Assembly (NCBI GenBank): GCA_027625915.1
Contig: JANTQA010000012.1
Span: 16,826,501-16,890,500 of the forward strand
DNA length: 64,000 nt
Direction: 5' to 3'
Origin: Anaeramoeba flamelloides
Lineage: Eukaryota; Metamonada; Anaeramoebidae
Shown here: positions 33,346 through 45,456 of the stretch, piece by piece
Numbering within the stretch: the stretch's first letter is position 1
How the letters are laid out: the number at the start of each line of letters is the position of its first letter
Made by a program: the position numbers and the translations under genes
Notes under the pieces: generated by a model
Databases searched by the model: none
The model's input: only the letters and a program-made list of their open reading frames with translations
Told to the model about the DNA's origin: nothing

Positions 33346-36058
33346 TCTTTGATTTTGAAGGCATTTCGCTTGGAAATATTCATGAAATTGAAAGAATAAA
33401 ATCTAAAGTGAGAAAACATGATGAGTGTAAGACCCTAAATATTCTTATAACCTCTTATTAATTTACAAAAAAAATTTGGCGAATTAAATAGTGAAACTTA
33501 GTTTCTCATAAAAAAAAAAATTTCTAAAAAAAAAAATTCTCTTTTTTTTTAATCGTCACACTTTTTCCGAACCTCTCCAGATTTAGTCTTTGAATTTTTT
33601 TATATTGTGATCCTAAATATGTTTTTTAGTTTTCTTTCTCAATTTTTTGAAAATTTTAAAAAGTTCCTTAATCCCACTGTCTCCAATTAATATTTCTCAA
33701 AACGAAATGAAGGGTATAACAGCAATGCAAGAGAATAGTTTGTTTGTTTATAATTTATGATGAAACCAATAGCTTTTAACTGATCATTTATTTTCGAGTT
33801 TTCTGAACTTTTAATACCAAATTCTTCTCTCAAAAAGAAAACAGAGCATTTAATTTATATCAAAGGTTTAGCAACTTTTTACATACTCTTGTAAAAGTGA
33901 AAAATTATTCTTTTTGAATTGAGAGATTTTTATCCAATTTCTAAATGATCAAGCATGATCGAGAACATTAATTTGTATTATGTCCTTGTGTTTATTCTTA
34001 CTACCCTTTTAAAAAAGTGAAAGCCTTTTGAGAATTCGAATATTTCTAAAGACATTTTTATATAAAAAGTGATGACTCTATTTTTGAAATGAGGGGTAGA
34101 ACTTGTAGTGGGAAAAAGATTACTTTTAGAAATTATGGTACCACACTTTACAAAAACCTTTTCTTTGAAAGTTTATGTCTGACTCCAAAAAATAATTAGT
34201 CACCTTTTGAAAAAAGTTGAATTTTCACACAATTTTTTTTTAATTCAAACCTAAAGTCTTAGGAATAAATTAAAAAAAATATTTTATGACAAAGTAATAA
34301 TAACTTTGAAGTAAACACTTAAAAAATAGATCAATTGGGTTTGCGTTTCTTATTTAAAATAATTCTCGAAAAGCAATCAGAACCTCAACCCCCAAAATAA
34401 AATACATTTTTTTCCAATTTTTTTTTTGGTGTCTTTCTAAAAACACAGCTTGGATGGGTGATTATGAAAATACAAATTATTTCCTTCAAAACACCAACGT
34501 TCAAAACCGTTTTGTAGTCGAACAATACAAGTTTCAAAAGCAAAGCCAACAATTGACCAATTTTTTGAAAGAAATTGATTCTAATGGAATAGTTGAAACT
34601 GAAGATTGCTTAATTCGTTCTTTAATTATGAGCGACTTAATAGATGGTAAATTTGGATCACAATTTGATCGCATCCAATTTGAGAATGTTTTGCAATTGC
34701 AAACCTTCCACCCACTGCCATCTCTAATTGCCAAACAAAAATATTGTAATGTTGTCGTTGCCTTTGAAGAAAAAATAATTTCGAATCTTGGGATTTGTAA
34801 AAGAAGATCCAAGAATCACAAAAAGTTCAGTTCGTTTCCAAAAAACAAGAACCAAAAACAGGAACAAAGCCAACCATTTCTCAAAGAAACGATCCAAACA
34901 TTTTTTCCGAATTTAAATGATGATAATATTTTTGTTGCCGAATCGTTTTTTAGCAAATTAAATGAGAAAAAGGAGAGAAATAATAATAATAAAATTGAGG
35001 ACAAACTAATTGAACAATTATTGTTATCAAAGAAGAAATTCAAAAAGAACAAAAAAATACTTTATCAAGATTTAAAAAAAAAATTTAAGAAAAAATTAAC
35101 CAAAAAATTTGATACAATCTTGCTATCTCAACAAATTGAGTCTTTAAAGCCAAAAAAACAAAGAAGCCTCATCGAACTCTGTAAAACAGTTTTAAGTTTG
35201 GATGGAAGCGGGAAAATATTAATTACTTTTTCGAAAAGCAAAAGAAATTTCAATAAGCAATTTGGTGAATTAGATTTCGTAAAGCGTGCCAAAGCGTTAG
35301 GCTTTAAAATACGATTATTGAAGAAAATATCAACACAAATTGAAAATAAACAACTAAATGAACAAGGACAAGAAAAGAAGCAGGGCCAGAAACAGGAAAA
35401 GAGACAGGAGCACGAAGATGGACAAACAAACGATCGAGAATTCGAAAGTTTCTCTTTAAAAAAAAATCATTTAATAGAAATTTATATTTTAACCTTAGAA
35501 GAACATTTTGATGTTCTTGATGAGAACAGAGTCCCATTAAATTACTCATTACCAAGATCAGTTGTGCACTCGAAAGGCATTTGGCATTCTGTTTGCGATG
35601 TTTGGCTCTATAATTTTGAGAGGAAGCAGTTACTTTTACAAAAGCGTGCCCCCAATAAAAGCTATCCGGGCATATTAGATGTTTCCTGCTCAGGCCATCT
35701 TTCTCAAGGGGAAATCCCAACCACGGGCGCAGTCAGAGAACTAAAAGAGGAACTTGGCATCTCTGTTAAAAAAAGTCAATTAATCCCTGTTTTTACCGAC
35801 CGTCTCATCTATAAAACTACTAAAAAATATGTACGTGAATTTATTCATATTTTTATTTTGCCTTGGGACAAGATTGAAACAGATCAATTCAAATTTTTAG
35901 ATGGCGAAGTTGACCAAGTTTTTTGGTTTGATCTCAATTATTTGTTACAAGTCTGGGAAAAAAAAGATCCAAAATATACACCAATAACAAAGCAATATTC
36001 AAATAAATTGGTTAGCGCAATAAAGAAACTTTCCCAGTCTTCAAGCAAATTAAATTAA
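33346..36058 (+). CDS. Methyltransferase-16-like / Nudix hydrolase fusion
   Basis: The main exon (34449-36058) encodes 534 residues from the ATG at 34454. An 81-nt upstream exon (33346-33426; TATAG|TCTTTG, GAGT|GTAAGA) joins in phase through Ser-Trp, adding FDFEGISLGNIHEIERIKSK. The C-terminal 190 residues are a Nudix domain: EEHFDVLDENRVP, GIWHSVCDVWLYN, and a complete Nudix box G414-x5-E420-x7-R428-E429-L-x-E432-E433-x-G435, close to plant NUDT3/IPP-isomerase-like hydrolases. Residues about 40-290 follow family-16 methyltransferases (NNT1/METTL21 type): FENVLQLQTFHPLPSLIAKQ aligns to VLELGxGxGLPS, then FDTILLSQQIE, GKILITFSKSKR and RAKALGFKIRLL. The SAM-binding glycines are absent, so this half is probably not catalytic. 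I do not know this fusion from other organisms. Confidence 0.8.
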
Positions 36059-37382
36059 TTTCAATTAGATTAGATTTAATTACATTTTTTTTTTTTTTTT
36101 TATTAATATTTGATTCCAAGATCCTCTTTTGAAATTGTTTTTAGGTTGTATATTTTTCTTTTTTCCTTTATTTTTTGAAAAAAGTTTTTCAATGAAATCC
36201 ATTTTGTAATTTAATGTTTGACTAAAAAAAAAATGTAAAAAAAAAATGAAAATAAATAAATAAATTAATTAGCTGGAAAATTCCATTTTTATTTCAAATT
36301 TTATAGTTTTTATTTTCTAAAATAGAAATCAAAAATTGAATTGAAAGTTTTATCGAATTGTTCTATTGTTTATATTAACTTTCTTATTTTCGAAACACAA
36401 TACAAATAAAATATTTTTTTACTGATTTCTACTTTCAATTTTTTTTCGAGAATCTAGAACTAAAGTACAACAATAAATTTTTTTAAAAAACTAAGTCCCA
36501 TTACAAGAATTTGAACATAACAGAAACACTCAAAAATAAGCAAAAAAAAATCACAATTTATTTTGTTTTTCGATATGTCATATTAAATTAGTTTTAAGTT
36601 GCCCAGATTTATGTTTTTATATTGAATCATTTTTCTCCAAATAAAAGAAAAAAATATAAAACCAAAAAATCACGTTTGATAGGTTCAAAATGATTAAAAC
36701 GGTGAGAACTAAAAAATGAATGGTAAATTTGTTGTAATCGAACCAACAATTGTTGATTGATCAAATAATAAGATAGCATCAACTAATTGTATGTGATTTT
36801 TCTATTTAACAGAATTCAACATAAGTTTCTATAAATCATTTAAAAAAATATCCAGATCTAAGGAAAAAGATTATGTAACTACAAAAAAGGAAACTAAAAA
36901 GACAAAAAATCAAATAGTTTGTAAAATCAATTTTATTTCCAAATTAAATGTAAAATGCAAGTATTACTGTTCTTTCAACTATTTTAAATTGTACACAAAT
37001 TATTCAAATTTTGTTAAGTTAAATTCAACTTTAATATATTTTTATTTACTGGAGAGTTTAAAAAATAAATCGATAATAACTAAGAGTTTTGACAATAGAC
37101 GGTTTATCTAAAAAACAAAAACATTGAAAAAAAAAATACTGATGATAACTAATAAATGTACTTTGGGTTCTAGGGTTCAAAAGAATTGACTAAAAGTCAT
37201 AGACTTTGCTTGATTCTTTTGAATTCCGTAAAACCAAATGGGGTGTTTTAGGTTTTCCAGGGTTGAAAAGAAACCAAAACAAATCTTAAATTTTTAATCT
37301 ACAGTGATCAAAATAACGTTTACCCTGCAAATAAAATTCATGTCTCAAAAAATAATCCTTGATTATTTTTCTGATTCTTCCA
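36059..37382. other. Intergenic, no clear gene
   Basis: AT-rich DNA with no exon I can support. A loose unit of the 'ttcaaaagaatt' repeat is at 37165-37265. Confidence 0.35.
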
Positions 37383-37593
37383 ATGAAACATCTAATTCGA
37401 ACTGTCCGTATATCTAAAGGTAAATATTTATTTTCTCAGTTAATCATGCTGTTGTAAATTCTGTTGAATAAAAGAGCTTTTAAAACCACCAACACTTGAC
37501 CAGTTCTTTAAACTCTTTGCTCTGGGTGATAACATTTTCGATATTCTAGGAAAACTAAAAAGTTGGATAACTTTTCAAAAGCTTTTACAATAA
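37383..37593 (+). CDS. Short two-exon candidate gene, 51 residues
   Basis: ATG at 37383 opens MKHLIRTVRISK. A donor AAAG|GTAAAT and an acceptor AATAAAAG|AGCTTT (the A-rich acceptor style also seen in RPN3) remove 55 bp and join in phase to ELLKPPTLDQFFKLFALGDN, then IFDILGKLKSWITFQKLLQ and TAA. Total coding length 156 nt. The second exon has coding-like composition and heptad-like hydrophobics. No family was recognised. It ends 75 bp before a Tc1-type element. The first exon could be longer than shown. Confidence 0.35.
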
Positions 37594-37668
37594 CCTATTC
37601 ATATTATGGCCAATTATTAAGATTGATTGTACATTTTTTTCTTTTTTTTGTTATTCTTCTTCTTCTTA

Positions 37669-38701
37669 TAATCTCAATTCCAAAAAATTGGGCACACCTT
37701 TAAAATCAATTTAATTCCAAGAAAAGTGATATTTGACTCTTAAATAGAAACTTTAGATATTAACAATCAATGTAAATAATTTTAAAGTTAATTATTTATC
37801 ATTTTTTTTCATTATTTTTTGATTTTTGATTTTCAATAATTGTTTTAATTTTTTTTGGATTCTTTTTTTTTCAAAACTTTTCGAAAATCTCAAAATCACT
37901 TTAAAATGAAATTTAAAAGTTTTCATTCTGATCACAAAAAAAAAATTTTTTTTTTTCTCAAAAAGAAAAAAGATTCTTTTTTTATCGAGAAAAAAATTTT
38001 TTGAAAAAAAATCATGATATGGTGTGCTAGGACACATGGCCTACAAACAGAACTTATTATTAATGGAAGTGTGAATACTGAATGTATTATTAATGATATT
38101 ATCAAAAAAATCAAAGGAAATTCAACTCGCTAATTCAGAATATAGTGAGTTGAAATGGATTTTCCAAAAGGATGGAGCTTGTCCACATACCTCAAAAAAA
38201 AAACTCAAACCTACTTAAATCGGGGGTGTAATGTTCTAGACCCTTGACCCCCAATTCCACAAATTTAAATCCAATTGGGAATTTATGGATACTAAACTGA
38301 AAAATTGTAACCAAATAACGAAGAAGAATTTATTAAAATTTTCACTAATGTATGAAATACTTTGAGTTGGGAAACCTAAGATAATTAGTAAACTCTATAT
38401 TTAAAAGGATAGATTTAGTTATCAAAAGACAAGCTGAATCTATTAATAGTTTTTATTAATTTTTCTTTCAATAAAAATGGATTTTTTGGTAACCGTGTTC
38501 CAAAAATAGGGGCACACTTTTTTTTATTTTTTCTTTTTTATTTTTCGAATTGAATTTTAAATTTACTATAAAATATATAAATAGTATTAATTAAATATTT
38601 TCGGGTCTTTTATTGTTTTTAAGTTCAAATATCATGTATTTTGGAGTATATTTTTAATAATGTAATTTTTTTGTGTGTCCCATTTTTTGGAATTGAGTTT
38701 A
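37669..38701 (+). mobile_element. Tc1/mariner-type relic with DDE remnant
   Basis: TA-flanked ends match: AATCTCAATTCCAAAAAATT at the left and, complemented, AAACTCAATTCCAAAAAATG at the right, followed by 'ggcacacc' and 'ggacacac'. Between 38010 and 38380, broken plus-strand frames keep Tc1 landmarks: VWCARTHGL, IINGSVNTECIINDII (the IxGxVN..Y segment) and WIFQKDGACPHTSKK (the FQQDGAxxHxS motif around the second catalytic Asp). Several stops and frame changes interrupt the product. A similar 'ttccaaaaataggggcacac' at 38499 suggests a short element of the same family nested at the right end (about 38499-38693). Confidence 0.75.
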
Positions 38702-38950
38702 TCTCTGTATTGGACAGAAAAAACAACTAGATCTAAGAGGTTTTTTTTCTGATAGATCACCATTAAGAAGCAAAATTATTCTTTCTTCTTTTTGCTTATT
38801 TAACTTGTGAAGGTAAAAACCCCATTTTAAAAAAACACCTCTATTATATTTTCAAGTGTATTGGTGAAATGGGTTATTAATAGCTTGATCATAAAATTCG
38901 TTTGAGATTTTATATTCAGCAATAAAAAACAAATGAATTTAATAAAATTT

Positions 38951-39036
38951 TTATCCACTACAAACAAACCCATTCTGTTGAAATAAATTTAAAAGTCTTT
39001 CAAAACTTTCAAAATCCTGAAGATAATTCAAAACAC
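38951..39036 (-). other. Candidate exon, unknown gene
   Basis: A minus-strand acceptor (GGTTCTTACAG|GTGTTT) opens the frame VLNYLQDFESFERLLNLFQQ NGFVCSG before TAA. Composition is coding-like. The adjoining minus-strand DNA down to 38705 contains other open pieces (for example LHKLNKQKEERIILLLNGDL), but no consistent gene model could be built. Confidence 0.3.
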
Positions 39037-39457
39037 CTGTAAGAACCGTTTAACGGTTTTAAAGTGGAAAAATGTTGACAAAAGTCTCAAGGCTTTTGTA
39101 AAAGTCAAGTGTTTTTTTCTAAGATGATTTCAAAAAAAAATTTTTCATTATTTCGTGTTAATTATTTTATATGGCAATATTGAATATGTCGGTTTTATGT
39201 TTTTCTGCGATAAAGCGGGACTAATAGCTATTTTTTAATATTATAGCAAATTAATTGTTAAGATCACTATAATTGATGTTATCATCAAAACCTCCACAGA
39301 ATCATCGAAAGTATTCTTTTAAATAATGTTTTGAAATCAGAAATTAATAACAGACCCCATGAACTGTTGCCTGTCAATGGATAAAAAAATTGAAAAAGAT
39401 TTTGGGGTGAATGCATAAATTTTATTGGAAAAAAATCTTTTTTAGAAAATTTCAGAC

Positions 39458-41954
39458 ATGTTTGGGTTAAAAGAAGTAAAATTCAGATTGAACAACTATC
39501 ATGTTTGGCTTTACAATAAAATCGTTTCCCTTTGTTTTTCTAAATTGCATTTACAACTCCTAAGGGACACACCCAATCAAAAAAAAAGCAAACAGTTTGA
39601 AGTATACTATTGTTTTTTCTTGTTGTATTATTATTTAAAACAGAAATATCACTTTTGAGGTTCAACTTTTTCCAAAATTTAATATACATAAATATTCCAA
39701 AAATCAATACTTTATGGAATTTTTTTTTCAACTTTATTTTTTGCTCGAATTTTTAAAAAATATCTCATCTTTGGAACTCTTTGAGAAGATTGTTTTGTAT
39801 TGAGTGTTTATGTTGAAAAGAAAAGTAGTTTTTTCTTGTCATTAGGATAAATATTATTGGCAAGAGAATGGAAATGTGAAAAATAAGTGAACTTATTCGA
39901 ACTGAATTCGAAGGTTTTTCAAATTTACAGTTTGATCCAAAAGTTAAGAACATTCACAATAAAAAATTTTTACTCTTTTTTTTTTAGTCCAAAAAAAAAT
40001 AAACACTTTTATAATTAAGAAAATTCAAATTGAAAGTGGCTATTTTTCACAAAGGTAGTCAATTTTTCTTTCAAAAACTATACTCTAGTACTTAAAAATT
40101 TTACAAATTGTGAAAAAAGAATTTTCACATTTAAATATTTTTTTGAGAACTTCTTGAAAATTGTAAATTGAAGTGCACCATAATTTACTTCAACTTTCAG
40201 AAAAAAAATCGATAAAAACAAAGAAGATTTGTTGATCATAAATCCTTACAGATCCTGGGACAAAATTGGAATGCCAATCTCTTCAAGTTATAAGATCCAA
40301 AAAACTTTAAATTTTGCCACAATCCCCAAGAATTGTTTTGGGTAAGTTGAAGGAAACGAATTTGGTATTCATTTTTCCATTCATAACTCAAATAATTTGG
40401 GATCTAATTATTTTCAAGAGGAAATATTCCTTATCTTTTTTAAAAAGTAAAACATAATTTATTTTATTTTTCAAATAAGGAATTCATTCCATCAAAACCA
40501 TTCCTTTTTTGACTCTTTGCTTAATTATACATTCAAGGTGTTTTGTTTTTTTATTTAAAAATAACTTTTTTCTTAATAAATATTTTTGAATTGTTCGAAA
40601 TTACAAAATTCTTTCATTGATTCGTTTAAAAAAAAAAAAATTTTTTTTAACTATTTCCCATAATTCTCGATTTGGAAAAAAAATGACATAAAAACACCAC
40701 AATGGAGAAATTTTGAGGACTCTATCATCGACAATATAAATATCAAAAATATATTTTTATGAAAAGGATTTTTTGAATGTCAAATTATGGTGTGTAAATA
40801 TGAAAACAAAACACTTTTGGAAAATGAAAACTACTTTTCCAACAAAGTAAAAAAATGGGATTTATTTTTTTTTTCATTCTAAATTTTTAAAATTTGTCAT
40901 TGTTTTTTGAATTCTCTTTTATTATTAATAGTACAATTGCAAAATGAATTTTTCTCCAAACAACTACCAACAACAAAACGTACACCCCGCGAAAGTATTA
41001 CCTTTTCAACAAACCTGGTCCCCAAATCAATATTTACAACCCTATCAATATTTCAATAAGCAAATCCTTTTTAACCAAAACCATAACAGATTTTGCCAAC
41101 CAAACGTTTATGTTCCCATTCCTCTGAACATGACTCAGGTTGAACCAACCTCTTTTCAACAACAATATCGAAAAAATAATCAATTTGCCCAACTAAATTT
41201 GCATTTCCCACCTATGTGTGCAAAAAAAAAAATCCAATCCACAGATCAAGTCAAACAAATCACAAATCGAGACAGCAACCAAAACAAATCCACAAACAAC
41301 AACCGCAACAACACAGCACAAACTAAGGAAGAAATTAAAGATCATTTATATTTCCAGAATTTTCTGAACAAATTGCAAAATTCACACAAACAAAATTTAA
41401 GCAAAACCACTAATTTGAAAAAGAACGAAGAGTGTAAAGACAATAGTATCAATTGCAGAAGCAGAAGCAGAACCGGTAACAACAGTGGAACAAAAAAAAA
41501 GGAACCATGTGCCTTATGCTCTGTCCTTGAAATCAAGAACCCAAATTTAATCAAATCTGCTGACGAGATGCTTCAAAATGAAAAAATGAAGAACAAATCC
41601 CCCAGCAATTCAGAAGAAAAAAACGAATTTGACCGAGATTCTTTCAACCAGAAAAATTTTGTCATCATCTCTGGCGAGAGAAAAAGAATCAAGATCCTGA
41701 CTAAAAAGAAAAAAAAAAGATCAAAAAGATTGAAAACTGGTCAGTTTGCAAAGAGCTATTTTGAAAAATGGTTTCTCGAAAATTTCAATACCGAACGAGG
41801 ACCTTACCCAGATCGACACACCCGACTAATAATGTCACAGAAAACAGGCATACCAGAACTACAGGTCCAAAGATGGTTTGGCCAAAGAAGAAGATTAGCA
41901 AAAATGAAACCAGAAGATGGGGAACATAAAACAAACAATTTGGGGCAATTCTAA
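39458..41954 (+). CDS. TALE-type homeobox protein, four exons
   Basis: Exons 39458-39594, 40201-40341, 40480-40537 and 40932-41954 join at CA|GTTTGA, TTTCAG|A, GG|GTAAGT, AATAAG|G, AAG|GTGTTT and TTAATAG|T, always in phase, giving 1359 nt and 452 residues. The last exon also has its own ATG at 40944, so a shorter 336-residue form is possible. The N-terminal part (MFGLKEVKFRL, LLIINPYRSWDKIGMP) is not recognised. A Q/N-rich region follows, then a basic segment. The homeodomain is near residues 380-440 and has GPYPDRHTRLIMSQKTGI, aligning without gaps from PYP to the recognition helix VQRWFGQRRRLAK of MEIS/PBX-class (TALE) domains. Position 51 is Gln (residue 430) instead of near-invariant Asn, and position 50 is Gly. 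A nuclear DNA-binding regulator is the likely role. Confidence 0.8.
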
Positions 41955-41981
41955 ATCCAATGATTTTAAGGGAATCTACAG

Positions 41982-42257
41982 TTAACCAACCCAAAAGCAA
42001 ATCTTTTTCTGACTATTGGCGCACCTGGGCGATTGGCAAAACAAAGAGCTTACACTTCCTTGGGTACATTTTAAATATCCTCGAATATATCTTACATAAC
42101 CACTTTTCCTGAATTTGAGATCTTCAATTTTCAATATTTCTCTTGTGGAGGAAAAGATAATTACAAACAAGTTGTGTATTCTTAAAGGTTTGGCCAGAGC
42201 TATGCTGCCAATGTTGTCTTTGAATCTTGATTCACAATCATCACAAAAAAAAAAAAA
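41982..42257 (-). CDS. Cys-containing partial ORF, unknown
   Basis: A minus-strand frame is open for about 90 codons, with balanced codon use unlike the AT-rich surroundings: CDDCESRFKDNIGSIALAK, LRIHNLFVIIFSSTREILKI, EDLKFRKSGYVRYIRGYLKC, then SLFCQSPRCANSQKKICFWV and stop at 41982. Two cysteine pairs (CxxC and CxxxxC) suggest metal binding, but the family is not recognised. No ATG lies at its upstream end, where a 13-T run and a stop precede it, so a 5' exon should lie further upstream. Its 3' end faces the homeobox gene 28 bp away. A plus-strand ORF (42115-42324) overlaps; I consider the minus frame more coding-like. Confidence 0.4.
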   Translation of the reverse strand, partial: FFFFCDDCESRFKDNIGSIALAKPLRIHNLFVIIFSSTREILKIEDLKFRKSGYVRYIRGYLKCTQGSVSSLFCQSPRCANSQKKICFWVG

Positions 42258-42324
42258 ATCAATTAAAAGTCATTTTGAAAAAGTTAAAATACCATTGTTT
42301 CTAAATCGCTTGGAAATAGTTTAA

Positions 42325-44247
42325 AAGTGCGAACAAAACGAACCAACTCACACCTTTTAAAGCTTTGGGTATCTTCATTTTTTTTTTTACAAATGAACTT
42401 TTAACACACTTTTTTTTTAATTGTTAATATCAATAATTGATTAATTAAAAATAATTTTTCAAATGAAAAATCATTTCAAGAAAACAATAAAAAATTTCTT
42501 GAAATAATTTTTTTAATATTATGATTACAAATAACATATAACCAGTCTAAAATTGATTATGATTCTCTAACCGGATTTAATCCCTTATTCGTATTAGTTA
42601 TTGTTATTTTCATTATTCTTATTACCATTCTTATTGTTGAGATTGTTTAATTAAAATATTTAATTCCTGAGGGTTTAATTTCTTAGAATGAGGTTTACGA
42701 ATTAACCACCCTTTTTTAAAAAAATTGATTTTTACTTCTTTTTTATTTTACATTTTTTTGTTTTTTGCCTTGGAATTTAAAAACTTTACAGTTTTTATTC
42801 AATTTTTTTGAAAATAAAACATTTTTATTTATACAAATACTTTTAGTTTTATTCTTTATTTTTCGCGACTCAGATTTTTATGAATAAATTTTACTCTCAA
42901 AGTATTGCCAAATAAAATTTGGTTTTTGTTTCAAACTTTTTTTAAAAAAGACAAGCAGAACATTTAATTTTGGAAAATTAGGATTGTTGATCAAGTTGTT
43001 TGGAAAATAAGAAGAAACAAATCATGGAAAAGTATTGCACAAATGATCAAAGTTCCAAGTTACAACTACAATTCCCACCGAACTCAATAAAAAAAAACCC
43101 TCTATAAAAAATCCAAGTTGAAATTACACTCCTATTACTTTTAACAATGAAAAAAAAAATTGTCAGGAATATTCAAATAGATTCAAAAATTGGAAATACA
43201 AATTAAAAAAAAAAAAAAAACATTATAGTTGTGTATTTAAATTAAAAAAAATAAAATAAAATAAAAAATTCAATTTCCTTTTTAAGATACAGAGAAAAGA
43301 ATTTTAAAAATAAATTTTCGAGAACCAACCAAATTAAATAAAGTTTCTTGTTGATTAAACAAATAAAATTCTTTATTCAAAAAAGTTAAAATTATTAAAA
43401 ATATGGAATGTGAACAATAAAGTATTTAGATTTATTTATATTTATATTTATTTATTTATTTAATTTGAATTGGATGACACATGAATTGTATTTCTTGAGA
43501 AGTAAACTATTTATTTTTTATGAAAGAAAAAAAAAATAAAAAATATTTTGAAACTTATAAGAAAAAAAAAAAAAAAAAAAGAATAATAGATTTTCATTTG
43601 ATTAAAAACCAAACTGGAAAGTCATTAATCCATGAAAAGGATAAAAAATTTTAAAACAGACATATAAAATTTACATGGAAATTTATTTTTATTAAAGCAC
43701 ACCGTCGACTTTTTTATTTATGACATAAATACGATCAGAAAAAAAAAAAGAATATGTGAAGGAAAAAAAAATGAAGATTGATGATGGGAGAATAAAAGGG
43801 AGAAATCACACATTTTTATGATTATGGATGAAATTACAATTGAATAGATCCCATAAAAAACCCTGACATTCATAAAATTCATAATTATCCGAAAAAACTT
43901 TGATAAATGACTATCTTTTTTTATTTATCAAGTTGATTATTTTTTCATTTATTTTTTCAAATAAATTTATTCAAATAAATTAATTTCTATTATTTTCATA
44001 TATTTTGTATTTATGAAACCCAACCAGAAATTATCAAAATGTTTTACATATTGTATATTTTTTTCTAGATTTCAAAAAAGAAAATGGATGCTAATTTCTT
44101 ACAATTACTAGTAAAATCACTATTTTTTTAGTCTGTGTGATAAACATTAAATATAATTAAATGAAAAAAAATATTATAATTGGATATATTTTTAAAAAAA
44201 AATCACAAGAATAAAATTATTCAACGAAAAAAATACATTAAAGACCT
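42325..44247. other. Intergenic, mostly empty
   Basis: AT-rich sequence with homopolymers. One short plus-strand frame at 43024-43107 (MEKYCTNDQSSKLQLQFPPN...) has coding-like composition but no clear splice partner. Nothing else is supported. Confidence 0.35.
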
Positions 44248-44995
44248 AGTATCAGTCTAAAAGCAAAAAATGTCCATTTTTTTTTGTCATTTTTTTCAAT
44301 TTCCTTTTTCAAAAACCCCATGAACAAAAGGTTGGCACAATGTACAGATGAATACTATTCAAACCTAGCCTAATAAACTAAATTTCATAATAAAAGACCA
44401 ATTTTACATTTGAATTTTGAATTTTGAATTGTATTTGTATTGTTTTGAAGCCCCCCTCCCCCCTCACAACTAAAAGTTTGCAAATAAATCATTTTTTCTC
44501 TTTTTTATTTTTTCCACAGTTTTTTGTTAAAATGGAAAATGAAAATGAAAATTTGGAAAGCAGTAACTGATGAATCAATGAAAAATTGGTTTCTAATATG
44601 AAAAAGAGATTAGATTTAGTTATTCAAATGGAAGTATAATCGATAAATGGGTTTTATTAATTTTGTAATGTTTCTATTTTCTAGGAATGGTTCTTTCAAA
44701 ATAAATAGCCAAATTTTTTTTAATTTTTTTTTTTATTTTACTTTTTTTTTTTTTTTTAGACGAAAAATAAATATCTCTGGGTATAGAACTGAATATTAAA
44801 ATCGAAATTTTTATATTATAATAGATAACTTCAATTCTTAAAAATATTTTTCTTTAATATTTAATGTTTAATAGGCCAATGGTTTTGAAATAGAGTTTAC
44901 TCGATTCAAAACTATAACTTTAAGACATTCCAAAAAAGTTAATTTATAAAAAATGACAAAAAAAAATGTCCATTTTTTGCTTTTATACCGATACT
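44248..44995. mobile_element. Inverted-repeat element C, copy 1
   Basis: 748-bp unit with long inverted ends: 'agtatcagtctaaaagcaaa' at the left and, complemented, 'agtatcggtataaaagcaaa' at the right, both continuing 'aaatg..catttttttt' and 'tgtcattttt' for about 50 bp. No ORF of note. Confidence 0.7.
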
Positions 44996-45456
44996 CGGGC
45001 TTTAAAAGATATTTGATTTAGCTATTCTAAAATTATTTAATTTATTATATTTCCAAGTTTTGTTTTACCTAATATCCTAAGGTATAAAATGGCTATAAAT
45101 AACGAAAAGACAATTCTAAAAACTTTTATTTATACCCCATCACTACAGCTATATTATACTTTAAAATTGGAACGTAGAAGTAAACCAAGAAAGAGAATTT
45201 TGATTTTTGAACCTTTTGAAGGAAAATTTTGAGATAGTTCAATTAGTTTCACAAATTCCTAATTAGAAAAAAAACATCTCTTTTTTCAAATTTTGCAAGA
45301 TTTCTAAACTCAACAGTATTTTACGTCAACGCTTATGCTATTAATCTGAAAAGTAAGATCATAAAGTGATAAAAATAGCATGTACCTTAAAGATTCTGTC
45401 ACAAATTCATTTTTTCTTTTTTACTTTTTAATAATTAGCCTAGGACTATTGAAGAG

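Noticed and set aside
34534-35720. Minus-strand ORFs opposite the methyltransferase-Nudix gene
   Set aside because: Shadow frames of the plus-strand coding sequence.
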